Below are positions 41,127 to 49,392 of a DNA stretch of 50,122 nt, piece after piece. The notes beneath the pieces were generated by a model that was not told where the DNA came from, did not search any database, and worked only from the letters and a program-made list of their open reading frames with translations. Source of the DNA: Bacillota bacterium (GTDB lineage: Bacteria > Bacillota > GCA-003054495 > Carboxydocellales > JAJZSN01); the NCBI GenBank assembly GCA_021849745.1, contig JAJZSN010000010.1, forward strand, positions 1 through 50,122. Direction: 5' to 3'. How positions within the stretch are numbered: the stretch's first letter is position 1; the number at the start of each line of letters is the position of its first letter. A program made the translations under genes and the position numbers.

Positions 41127-42689
41127 TTGCCCACTCATCATGACGCCACCAGCCGCCTTATCCTGGTTTCCAACCGGGCCTCTTATGTGCTGGAAGAAAC
41201 CATGGAAGGTATCAGCGGCCGCCGGGCCGTAAGCGGCCTGGTTTCGGCCCTGGAACCCCTGATTATGGAAGAGGGAGGGGTTTGGGTAGCCTGGGGTGGC
41301 CGCCTGGCCGAGGAAACGGCCGGGGAGGGCCGGGAATCCCGGCCCGGTCTGCTGGTAACCAACGGTTGTCAGGAACCGGTGGATGGTTTAAGGCTGGAGG
41401 TGCCTTTTGACAATCCCCATTATACCCTGAGGGAAGTTTTCCTCACCGGCGGGGAAGTGGATGGCTATTACCACGGCCTGGCCAACGGGTGCCTGTGGCC
41501 CCTTTGTCATAGTTTTTTGGAGAAATGCAGCTATAACCCTGATGAATGGGTGAAATACGTGGAAGTCAACCGGAAATTCGCCAGGATTGTAGTGGAAGAA
41601 GCCAAAGAAGGGGATCTCATCTGGGTTCATGACTACCACCTGGCCCTGGCGCCCCAATGGATCCGCCGCTGGCAGCCCAAAGCCCGCATCGCTCTGTTTT
41701 GGCATATCCCCTTTCCACCATATGAAATTTTTTCTACCTTGCCCTGGGCTAGGCAAATCCTCCTTGGCCTGATGAGTTGCGATTTGGTGACTTTTCACCT
41801 GGAAAGCTATAAAGAAAACTTCCTCAAATGTCTCCGCAAGTACTTCGGCCTGGAGGCCCAGGAAGGGTACCTCCACTGGGGTAACCATACCCTTTCGGTA
41901 CAGGGTCTGCCCATTGGTATAGATTATCGTAAATTTCAGGAAGCTGCCGCTACCCCTGAAATCCAGCAGCGGGCCAATGAAATCAGGAAAACATTGGATA
42001 CTGATTATGTGCTTTTTGGCATCGATCGACTGGATTATACCAAGGGGATTCTGGAAAGACTAAGGGCGCTGGAAATATTCCTGGACCGTTATCCTTCTTA
42101 CCAGGGCCGTATCACCCTGATTCAGGTGGCGGTACCCAGCCGGGAAGATGTCCCTGCCTATCAAACCCTAAAAAGACAGGTAGAAGAGGCTGTAGGCCGC
42201 ATCAACGGCCGGTTTGCTCGCAACTGGCAAGTGCCTGTCCGTTACCTTTACGGTTCCCTCAGTCAGGAAGACCTGGTGGCCCATTATCTGGCCTGCGACC
42301 TGGCCCTGGTCACTCCCTTGCGGGACGGCCTAAACCTGGTGGCCAAGGAATTCGTGGCCAGCCGGGTGGATAAACGGGGCATGCTTTTGTTAAGCCCCTT
42401 TGCCGGGGCCGCGGCCGAATTCACCGAAGCCCTGCTGGTCAACCCTTACGCCCCAGGGGAAGTGGCTACAGCCATCAAGCAAGGTCTGACCATGCCCGTG
42501 GGGGAATTGGAAAAAAGATTAACCAAGATGCAAAGTAAAATCAAACAAAAAGACGCCAAATGGTGGTGGCAGCAGATGAAAACACATTTTCCCCTGCCGA
42601 CGCGCAGGAGTGGTATTCGTTCAGAAACACCGAAACTGTTGGAACTGGAACAGACCAAAGAGAGAAAAAGCGGTTCAAATACCAGATAG
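41127..42689 (+). CDS. otsA: Alpha,alpha-trehalose-phosphate synthase (OtsA)
   Basis: A 520-residue GT20 enzyme: NDP-glucose + glucose-6-phosphate to trehalose-6-phosphate. Landmarks are [11 protein letters not shown] at the N-terminus, [37 protein letters not shown] and [18 protein letters not shown] 41127 follows GGAGGTGATC at 6 bp; an open frame back to 41025 runs through the inverted-repeat element and is not coding. The C-terminal 50 residues are a basic tail. otsB starts 11 bp downstream, so the two steps are co-expressed. Confidence 0.95.
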   Translation: MPTHHDATSRLILVSNRASYVLEETMEGISGRRAVSGLVSALEPLIMEEGGVWVAWGGRLAEETAGEGRESRPGLLVTNGCQEPVDGLRLEVPFDNPHYTLREVFLTGGEVDGYYHGLANGCLWPLCHSFLEKCSYNPDEWVKYVEVNRKFARIVVEEAKEGDLIWVHDYHLALAPQWIRRWQPKARIALFWHIPFPPYEIFSTLPWARQILLGLMSCDLVTFHLESYKENFLKCLRKYFGLEAQEGYLHWGNHTLSVQGLPIGIDYRKFQEAAATPEIQQRANEIRKTLDTDYVLFGIDRLDYTKGILERLRALEIFLDRYPSYQGRITLIQVAVPSREDVPAYQTLKRQVEEAVGRINGRFARNWQVPVRYLYGSLSQEDLVAHYLACDLALVTPLRDGLNLVAKEFVASRVDKRGMLLLSPFAGAAAEFTEALLVNPYAPGEVATAIKQGLTMPVGELEKRLTKMQSKIKQKDAKWWWQQMKTHFPLPTRRSGIRSETPKLLELEQTKERKSGSNTR

Positions 42690-42700
42690 GGGGTACGGCG

Positions 42701-43534
42701 GTGAAACAATGGAAAAAAACTACTTGCAACGACCGTATCCGCCAACTGCTGGACCGGTTGCAAGGTTCCGGCAGGATTTTTTTGTTCCTGGACTATGACG
42801 GTACCTTAGTCCCCATTGCCCCGACCCCCGACCAAGCTGTACCCTCGATGAAAACCTTAAGGCTATTGGAAAATCTGTGCTTACAGGAAAATCTCCGGGT
42901 AGCGGTAGTCAGCGGTCGTCCTCTGGGGGAACTGGAGGCCTTGTTACCCGTTCCGGGCCTAATCCTGGTTGGTGTTCACGGTGCGGAAGTTAAAATTCCC
43001 ACCAGTCATGGATTTTGCTTGCGCGGGGCTTTAATGACCTCCCAACATGGAGAATTCCCCCAAAACAAAGAAATCTGCTTCCGGGGGCTGGCTCTATTGG
43101 CTCAAGGGGCCAAAGAATTATTATCTGGGCGAAGGGGTTTTCTCCTGGAAGAAAAGGGTCACGCCCTGGCTTTGCATTACCGCTTGGCTTCACCGCCGGA
43201 AGCGATAGAGGTTCTCAACGGATTTCAGGATCTTTGGCAAGAAGTTATCCAAGACCATCACCTGGAAGTTATTTTCGGCAAAAAAGTGGTGGAAATCCGT
43301 CCCCAAGGAATCAACAAAAAACTGGCTGTAGAAGCCCTGTGGCCCTCCTGGCCCGGATCAGTGGCAGTGTATATCGGAGATGATACCACCGACGAGGACG
43401 GGTTTCAGGCGGTGGTCGGCAGGGGAATGGGGGTGCTGGTGGCGGAGGAAGAGCGGCCTACAGCAGCCCGTTTCAGGTTAAAGGATCCCGCAGACGTGAT
43501 AGAATTGTTACAGGAAATGGAGGCGATAACCTGA
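42701..43534 (+). CDS. otsB: Trehalose-6-phosphate phosphatase (OtsB)
   Basis: A 277-residue HAD phosphatase that releases trehalose from trehalose-6-phosphate. HAD motif I is FLDYDGTLVPIAP, motif II is VVSGRPLGEL and motif IV is YIGDDTTDEDGF. GTG 42701 has AGGGGG upstream; the frame open from 42560 lies inside otsA. Its TGA overlaps the ATG of the DUF5752 gene by one base. Confidence 0.95.
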   Translation: MKQWKKTTCNDRIRQLLDRLQGSGRIFLFLDYDGTLVPIAPTPDQAVPSMKTLRLLENLCLQENLRVAVVSGRPLGELEALLPVPGLILVGVHGAEVKIPTSHGFCLRGALMTSQHGEFPQNKEICFRGLALLAQGAKELLSGRRGFLLEEKGHALALHYRLASPPEAIEVLNGFQDLWQEVIQDHHLEVIFGKKVVEIRPQGINKKLAVEALWPSWPGSVAVYIGDDTTDEDGFQAVVGRGMGVLVAEEERPTAARFRLKDPADVIELLQEMEAIT

Positions 43535-44235
43535 TGACAAAGGAGTTTTCTTTTGCCCGACCGATACGGTTGGTGCGCAACGGGGCTTTCAGGGCAGGTA
43601 GCCTGTCCGGTCTGATTAAGGGCCTTTCCGCAGCTCGACCGGAGGCTCTTTTTTACCACCTTTACCGACATTACTGGGAAATTGAACAGGCCCCTGAAGG
43701 GGGCTATAATGATTTTGCCCTTTGGGCCGGTGAGAGGCTGGGGGAGAAGGTGTTGGCAGAAAAACTGGCCTCGGTTCAGCTAGCCGCTATCATGCAGATA
43801 GAACCGGCCCGGGAAACCATGGTTCGCTACTGCGAAGAATATCTGGGCGGCATGACCGGGATTTACCGGGTCCCGGAAGGTCAGGAACTGTATTTTCAAG
43901 AGGTAACCACCGTAGCCATACCTACCGGTAAGAAAGCTGCCAACCTCAAAGAACTCTTAGAAATTTGGCGGGTACTGGAGCCTGCATCCGTCTTTCTCCA
44001 CCTGGTGGAGGCCCGGATGAAACCGGTGGCCGGTGTCCAGGAACTGGCCGGCTGGCTGTTTACCGCAGGGGAAGAAGAACTGGCCAAAGAGGTGGCCCAG
44101 GTTAGCATGTATCCGTATCCACTAAGTATCATGCAAGCATATATAGCAGCCCTGTTGGAAAGGAGGTTGGGTGAAGATGGCAACGGTAAACCTGGCGGAT
44201 TATGCCCCCTTAGTGGGCCAGTCAATGCTGGATGA
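43534..44235 (+). CDS. DUF5752 family protein
   Basis: A 233-residue protein with ALFYHLYRHYWEIEQAPEG and YNDFALWAGERLGE near the start, matching DUF5752, a family that recurs in trehalose and glucan gene clusters. Function is unknown. It starts on the otsB stop codon (TGATG) and its 3' end overlaps the trehalose synthase start by about 59 bp, so all three are translationally coupled. It could be a regulator or chaperone of the pathway. Confidence 0.75.
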   Translation: MTKEFSFARPIRLVRNGAFRAGSLSGLIKGLSAARPEALFYHLYRHYWEIEQAPEGGYNDFALWAGERLGEKVLAEKLASVQLAAIMQIEPARETMVRYCEEYLGGMTGIYRVPEGQELYFQEVTTVAIPTGKKAANLKELLEIWRVLEPASVFLHLVEARMKPVAGVQELAGWLFTAGEEELAKEVAQVSMYPYPLSIMQAYIAALLERRLGEDGNGKPGGLCPLSGPVNAG

Positions 44236-45400
44236 AATCAAGGCCCTAGGTGAAAAACTAGGTGGAGCCAGCATTCAGCATATCAACTCCACAGCTGTTG
44301 GAGGCGGAGTAGCGGAAATTCTGGCCCGTCTTGTTCCCCTGATGGGGGAAGCGGGACTTAAATCAGAATGGACGGTGATGGAAGGAACCCCGCCCTTTTT
44401 CCAGGTTACCAAAACCTTTCATAACGCTTTTCACGGGGTAAAAGTAGACGTAACCCCCGATATGCTGGAAACATACCGGGAGGCCAACCGGCAGAATTAT
44501 AACAAAGTAGACACCGGGGCTAACTTTGTGGTGGTCCATGACCAGCAGCCCTTGGGCCTCACCGAAGTGATGAACCAACAACAGAAGTGGATTTGGTATT
44601 GCCACATCGATCCGGTGGATGTGGATCACCGGGTCTGGCGGTTCCTAGGCTCCTTCGCAGGCAAATGCCATGCCGCCATCTACCACCTGCCCGAATACGC
44701 CAAGGGCCTTGGGCTGCCGGAGTATCTCCTGCCCCCGGCCATCGACCCCTTGAGTGAAAAGAACCGGGAAGTGACGGCGGAAGAAAAGGCCCAGGTACTG
44801 GAACGGCTGGGTATCCTGTTGGACAAACCCATCGTCCTTCAGGTTTCACGCTTTGACCGCCTCAAAGATCCGGTAGGGGTTATCCAGGCCTACAAAATGG
44901 TGAAAAAAATAACCCCCTGCCAGTTGATTCTGGCCGGGGGCGGCGCCGCAGACGACCCTGAGGGGGCCCAGGTACTGGCCGAAGTCAGGGAGGCTTCGGA
45001 AGGCGACCCCGACATTCATATCCTGGATCTCCCTCCCACCGCCAACCTGGAGATTAATGTCCTCCAGCGGGTGGCGGCAGTGGTGGTGCAGAAGTCCTTA
45101 CGGGAAGGTTTCGGCCTCACGGTGACTGAAGCCATGTGGAAAGCCCGCCCCGTGGTTGCCGCCGCCGTGGGCGGAATCAAGAAGCAGGTACTCCATGAAC
45201 AGACCGGCCTCCTGGCCCATTCGGTGGAAGGGGCGGCCTGGAGTATCTACCGGATTTTGAATAACCCCGCATATGGCGAGGTTTTGGCTAAGGCTGGAAG
45301 GGAGCATGTACGGAAGAACTTTATCCTGCCTGTGTACTTGCGTACTTGGTTAGGTTTGTTAAATGCTATGGGCCAGTCTGAGGGTTATTCAGGCTGTTGA
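44177..45400 (+). CDS. treT: Trehalose glycosyltransferring synthase-like GT4 (TreT)
   Basis: A 407-residue GT4 enzyme. HINSTAVGGGVAEILARLVP (N-terminal) and the WIWYCHIDPVDVD region, then VLQVSRFDRLKDPVG and the donor site SLREGFGLTVTEAMW, match the TreT group, which couples NDP-glucose and glucose to trehalose directly. AGGAGG lies 10 bp before ATG 44177 and 4 bp before GTG 44171, so either start is possible. With OtsA/OtsB the cluster encodes two independent trehalose routes. Confidence 0.85.
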   Translation: MATVNLADYAPLVGQSMLDEIKALGEKLGGASIQHINSTAVGGGVAEILARLVPLMGEAGLKSEWTVMEGTPPFFQVTKTFHNAFHGVKVDVTPDMLETYREANRQNYNKVDTGANFVVVHDQQPLGLTEVMNQQQKWIWYCHIDPVDVDHRVWRFLGSFAGKCHAAIYHLPEYAKGLGLPEYLLPPAIDPLSEKNREVTAEEKAQVLERLGILLDKPIVLQVSRFDRLKDPVGVIQAYKMVKKITPCQLILAGGGAADDPEGAQVLAEVREASEGDPDIHILDLPPTANLEINVLQRVAAVVVQKSLREGFGLTVTEAMWKARPVVAAAVGGIKKQVLHEQTGLLAHSVEGAAWSIYRILNNPAYGEVLAKAGREHVRKNFILPVYLRTWLGLLNAMGQSEGYSGC

Positions 45401-45415
45401 TACGGAGGTAGATTT

Positions 45416-45559
45416 ATGGGTAAAGATAAAAGGCAACTTTCCAATGAGGAAAGGATTAAGCTCATTGAGGAAACCTACGGGGTGGAAGTCCTACATGATA
45501 TGGATCCGGTAAAAGAGCAGAAATGCCTGCACCGTTCCGAAGAAAAGGGTGGGAAGTAG
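45416..45559 (+). CDS. 47-residue protein of unknown function
   Basis: ATG 45416 has CGGAGG at 8-bp spacing and encodes a charged peptide with NEERIKLIEETYGVEVLHDM and KEQKCLHRSEEKGGK. It has one Cys and no membrane segment. A degenerate copy of its C-terminal 26 codons lies at 46498-46577, on the far side of the NRDE gene; conservation of codon phase there suggests it is, or was, a real gene. It follows treT by 15 bp and may be the last gene of that operon. Confidence 0.6.
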   Translation: MGKDKRQLSNEERIKLIEETYGVEVLHDMDPVKEQKCLHRSEEKGGK

Positions 45560-45632
45560 AGGGAAGGTCAGTTCCCTCTACCCTCGAACATGGAGCACTT
45601 ACTTTGGCGGGTGGGTGCTCTTTTCCTTTGCC

Positions 45633-45661
45633 TTGATTTAGTAACTCGATTATACTATTAT
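45633..45661 (+). promoter_or_regulatory. Possible promoter of the NRDE gene
   Basis: TTGATT, 17 bp, TATTAT, about 43 bp before the chosen ATG. Confidence 0.45.
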
Positions 45662-45703
45662 TGGAGTGATTTAGACTTATGTAATAAGGAAGCAGGAATT
45701 GAA

Positions 45704-46477
45704 ATGTGTATTATCCTATTTGCCTATAAGGTTCATCCTCAATACCCACTGATTTTGCTTGCTAATAGAGATGAATATTATCAGCGGCCGACCCTTCGAG
45801 CCCAATTTTGGCCTGATCATCCTCATATCCTTGGGGGGCGTGACGGTGAAAAAAACGGAACTTGGTTAGGAATAACTACAACCGGCCGTTTTGCAGCTAT
45901 TACCAATTATCGGGATCCATCCTTACTACGTGAGAATCCCAGATCACGCGGGGAATTAGTTAGTAATTACCTTATCGGCTCTGAAAACCCTAAGGCTTAT
46001 CTCAACCATGTTAAAGCAAATAGAGAATCCTACAACGGCTTTAATCTGCTAGTTGGCGATTCAACTGCTCTATATTATTACTCTCAAATAACCAATTCAG
46101 TTCAAGAGGTTAGCCCTGGAATTCATGGGCTAAGTAATCGTTTTCTGGATACACCGTGGCCCAAAGTGGTAAAGGGAAAATCCCAGCTAACCAATTATCT
46201 GGAAAGTTCAAAGGTGATAGATATAGAACTCAAAAAAATTCTTCTTGATACCGAAGTAGCTAAGGACAATGAATTACCTAATACCGGGGTAGGGCTAGAA
46301 TTTGAACGTATCCTATCTCCGATCTTTATTAAAAGTCCCGATTATGGAACCCGTTCTTCAACAATCTTATTGGTCAATCATCTAGCTCAAGTCCAATTAA
46401 TCGAAGGAAGTTATCTTCCTGAGCAAGACCAATGGAATGAGGTTTCGTATCAATTTTATATTTGCGATGGCTTTTAG
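45704..46477 (+). CDS. NRDE-family protein (TANGO2-like)
   Basis: A 257-residue protein beginning MCIILFAYKVHPQYPLILLA and then the diagnostic NRDE (LANRDEYYQRP). Later ILGGRDGEKNGTWLGIT, TNYRDP and SRGELVSNYL follow the family order, ending with TRSSTILLV. The initiator is followed by Cys2, as in N-terminal nucleophile-like members; the biochemical role of TANGO2/NRDE proteins is unsettled (haem or lipid handling has been proposed). ATG 45704 has AGGA upstream; the longer frame from 45590 lacks conservation. Confidence 0.88.
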   Translation: MCIILFAYKVHPQYPLILLANRDEYYQRPTLRAQFWPDHPHILGGRDGEKNGTWLGITTTGRFAAITNYRDPSLLRENPRSRGELVSNYLIGSENPKAYLNHVKANRESYNGFNLLVGDSTALYYYSQITNSVQEVSPGIHGLSNRFLDTPWPKVVKGKSQLTNYLESSKVIDIELKKILLDTEVAKDNELPNTGVGLEFERILSPIFIKSPDYGTRSSTILLVNHLAQVQLIEGSYLPEQDQWNEVSYQFYICDGF

Positions 46478-46497
46478 GAATAACAAAGGAACCCTAA

Positions 46498-46577
46498 GGG
46501 TGGAAGTATTGCACGACTTTGATTCGATAAAAGAACAAAAATGTCTGCGCCGTTCTGAAGAAAAGGGTGGAAGCTAA
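46498..46577 (+). pseudogene. Degenerate second copy of the 47-residue ORF (3' part)
   Basis: GGGTGGAAGTATTGCACGAC and onward encodes VEVLHDFDSIKEQKCLRRSE then EKGGS and stop, parallel to VEVLHDMDPVKEQKCLHRSE in the 45416 ORF. DNA identity is roughly 80 percent, with many third-position changes. The first 20 codons of the gene are missing. An ATG at 46467 would place it in a short frame overlapping the NRDE stop. Confidence 0.6.
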
Positions 46578-46683
46578 GGCTTTGCGTGATTATAATAGCT
46601 CTACAAAACCAAAAAAGCGTGGCCCAATTGAACACAGGAATCAGACCTTAGTAGCATAATTTTTAGTTTTTCACCTGTTTACT

Positions 46684-49278
46684 TTACAGGGGGCGGTTCA
46701 CTTCTAGTAATCCATTTTCAATTGTTTTCTTTACTGCCTCAACCCGGGAACTTACACCTAATTTGGTGTATATCTTTGAAGTAATCACCCTGACGTTGAT
46801 AGGCGTGACATAAAGCCTTTTGGCGATTTCCTCACCCGAAAAGCCTTCCACAATAAGTCTGAGAATCTCCGTTTCACGCTTAGTAAGCCTGACTTTACCT
46901 TTTCCACCGGTTATTCTTTCATAATTCACAGCATTAAACCCTGCCCTGAACCTGGAAATGGCATTTTGATACTTCTTCATCTTCTTGATTATATCTTCAA
47001 GCCATTTTCCGGAGAAAGCAACATCAAGGTTGTCGTGATTTTTTTCAAATGCCTTAAATACCGGAAGCAAATATTCTCCATACTCCAAATAAGGCATGGT
47101 GAGCCTGTCGGCCTCGGTGATGGCGAAGGCTACATTAAGAGACGCAACTGCTTTCTCCGGTCCGTACAGATGAAAGTCGGCCAGGGCTGTAATAAGATGG
47201 GTTCTGATGATTCCGTACTGGTTGTTAAACATGCTGTAGATATCAAACATTTTCGGGATAATGCTCTCTATTTTTATATACTCCTGCTTATTAAGCAGTA
47301 TCTGGGCATAGATTAGGAACTCAATGCCGAAACCCGCCCTGTTCGCCGCACTAGCGGTAAGTTCTCCGTCCAACAGCCATCCCGGCATATTCCCATTATC
47401 ACCGGCGAGTAGATTGAAAACCGCTGTACACATATCCATAGTCGAGAGATAGATTAACGCCTTGCGATAGTTCATGAGCTCCCGCATATCCCTCATTAAA
47501 ATTACAGCGTTACTGTATTTCCCTCTGGTCGCACATATTTTTATAATCAGCAGCTTTGCCGCGATGACGATGGAATTCTGTTGCTTTTCCTCGGCCCGAA
47601 ATATCGCACGATAGGCGTCCTGTTCGGCATTTTCATAATCGCACCGTTCGAAGGCAACCTCTGCTCTTAAGAGATAATTTGCACCGCAACCGCAGCTCGA
47701 AAGCCTTTCCCAGTACGGAAACCCCTGCATAAATTCGTCCAGCATCCCGTCAAGGCCGCCGACCCGGTTGTAATACAGGTACAGCACGGACGGACTGCCA
47801 AAGGTGTAGGACCAGTTTGCACCCACAAGCTCAGTGCCTCCGGGAAGTAGAGTGCAGGCTTCCTTGAAATAAAGAAGCATTTTGGTAGTGTCGTTGAAGG
47901 ACATCAGCGCCTTTATTACAGCAGCCTCGCCGAGGAGCTTTTTTTTCACCTCTGCCGGCATTTCCGAGTCGGCGCAGAGCTGCTCGACCTCCGCAAGCAG
48001 CTCAAGGCTTTTTGACGCATGCTTCGTTCTGGTCAGAGACATCGCAGAAATGAGCAATAGCATAGGATGCTTAAGGTAGTACTCCTTCGGGATATTATGC
48101 ATGTAATGCAAAATGCTCACCAGTTCCTGAGTGGAAAAGGTGGTAGTGCATTTGTTCTTGATAATCAGATTTGCCATTTTCTCATATTCCCTGGCGTGGT
48201 CAAGATGCATTAGCGCCATTAAAATATCACTCTTATAGTCATAATACTCCCCGGCTCTAATGTGTAGAGTATTCTTATCTATAGAGCTGTGGCTGGCAAG
48301 CCTTTTCTGCAAAAAGTCCCTGAACAGACGGTGCATTTCAAAAAATTGCCTATCCTCACTGATTTTTATCAGTGAGTTTTCATTCAAAACCCGTGACAAA
48401 AGCTCATAGGCGTTTTTGTTGCCGGTCAGGTAACTGCATATTTCCGTGTCAAACCGGTCTAGAATTGAAAGCTTTAATAAAAATTCCCTGACTTCCCGGT
48501 CATATCCCTTATAAATCGTGTTTTCTATCAGCCTATCTATGTCGAATATTGCAATATTGAACAGGTTATCGGGGTTTTGACGAAAATATAGACTAGATAA
48601 ATAAACTGCACTGGCCCACCCTTCTGTGAAGCTACCGATTTTTTCAACAGCAGGGGCCGTAATTTCTATGTCGTAGAATTTGTAATACCCTAGAATTTCT
48701 TCCGAATCGAAACGCAAATGCTCCTTTGTTATCTCAAAGAGCAGTCCCTTAACCTTCAAATCCACACTGCACAGCTTTGGCGATGTCCTCGAAAGTATTA
48801 GAATATGTATGTCCTTAAGCCTAAGCCCGGATATTTTGACAAGCAGTTCCTCAAGCTCGGCGCATTCTGCAACATGAAAATCATCAATAATTAAAATGTG
48901 CTTTTCATTGAGAGAGACTTCTTTAAACAAGTCGGCAAATTGCAAAAACAGTCCGCTCGTAGACGGGAAGCCCATCTGCGCCATTTTTGCGCCAGTCTGT
49001 GAGGATATTTGTGTGTACAACGTGGATAAATGTTCCCAGAAGTACTGTAGATTTTTATCCAGCTCATTTAGAACCATATACACAATCTGGCCCTTTACTC
49101 CTTTGGCAAATTGTAGGGCGGCGGTTGTTTTGCCATAGCCCGCCGGGGCATGCACAATTGTGAGCGGATAAGTTAGCCCATTGAGCATGAGTTGATTGAT
49201 GCGCGGTCGTTCTAGCATCTTCTCTAAGTCAATGTTAAAATCAAAAATCCTATTTGGGGAAATCTGATTAGCCACCAT
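46684..49278 (-). CDS. MalT/LAL-type LuxR-family transcriptional regulator
   Basis: An 864-residue signal-transduction ATPase. The Walker A IVHAPAGYGKTTAAL lies at residues 41-55, and a STAND NTPase region follows with ILIIDDFHVAE. A long helical TPR-like midsection spans about residues 330-780. A C-terminal LuxR helix-turn-helix (LTKRETEILRLIVEGFSGEE, then AKRLYVTPINVRVITSKIY) completes it. Such regulators bind an inducer and activate a nearby operon. GAGGTAGAAT precedes the ATG. The upstream minus-strand gene at 49393 ends at a terminator, so this is a separate unit; its target is unknown. Confidence 0.92.
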   Translation of the reverse strand: MVANQISPNRIFDFNIDLEKMLERPRINQLMLNGLTYPLTIVHAPAGYGKTTAALQFAKGVKGQIVYMVLNELDKNLQYFWEHLSTLYTQISSQTGAKMAQMGFPSTSGLFLQFADLFKEVSLNEKHILIIDDFHVAECAELEELLVKISGLRLKDIHILILSRTSPKLCSVDLKVKGLLFEITKEHLRFDSEEILGYYKFYDIEITAPAVEKIGSFTEGWASAVYLSSLYFRQNPDNLFNIAIFDIDRLIENTIYKGYDREVREFLLKLSILDRFDTEICSYLTGNKNAYELLSRVLNENSLIKISEDRQFFEMHRLFRDFLQKRLASHSSIDKNTLHIRAGEYYDYKSDILMALMHLDHAREYEKMANLIIKNKCTTTFSTQELVSILHYMHNIPKEYYLKHPMLLLISAMSLTRTKHASKSLELLAEVEQLCADSEMPAEVKKKLLGEAAVIKALMSFNDTTKMLLYFKEACTLLPGGTELVGANWSYTFGSPSVLYLYYNRVGGLDGMLDEFMQGFPYWERLSSCGCGANYLLRAEVAFERCDYENAEQDAYRAIFRAEEKQQNSIVIAAKLLIIKICATRGKYSNAVILMRDMRELMNYRKALIYLSTMDMCTAVFNLLAGDNGNMPGWLLDGELTASAANRAGFGIEFLIYAQILLNKQEYIKIESIIPKMFDIYSMFNNQYGIIRTHLITALADFHLYGPEKAVASLNVAFAITEADRLTMPYLEYGEYLLPVFKAFEKNHDNLDVAFSGKWLEDIIKKMKKYQNAISRFRAGFNAVNYERITGGKGKVRLTKRETEILRLIVEGFSGEEIAKRLYVTPINVRVITSKIYTKLGVSSRVEAVKKTIENGLLEVNRPL

Positions 49279-49324
49279 ATTCTACCTCTTTTCTAATGTT
49301 TGTATTTCTTTTCTACACAAAAAG

Positions 49325-49354
49325 AAAAAACCCTTGCAAAAGCAAGGGTTTTTT
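49325..49354. terminator. Terminator between the partial repeat protein and the LAL regulator
   Basis: AAAAAACCCTTGC and GCAAGGGTTTTTT pair perfectly over 13 bp with an AAAA loop. It ends the minus-strand gene at 49393. Confidence 0.88.
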
Positions 49355-49392
49355 CAATTGCCTTGACAAACCATAGCACCGTCAGCTTCAGG

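Noticed and set aside
45590-45703. Upstream extension of the NRDE protein
   Set aside because: Family members start at MCI with Cys2; the extension contains the likely promoter and lacks conservation.
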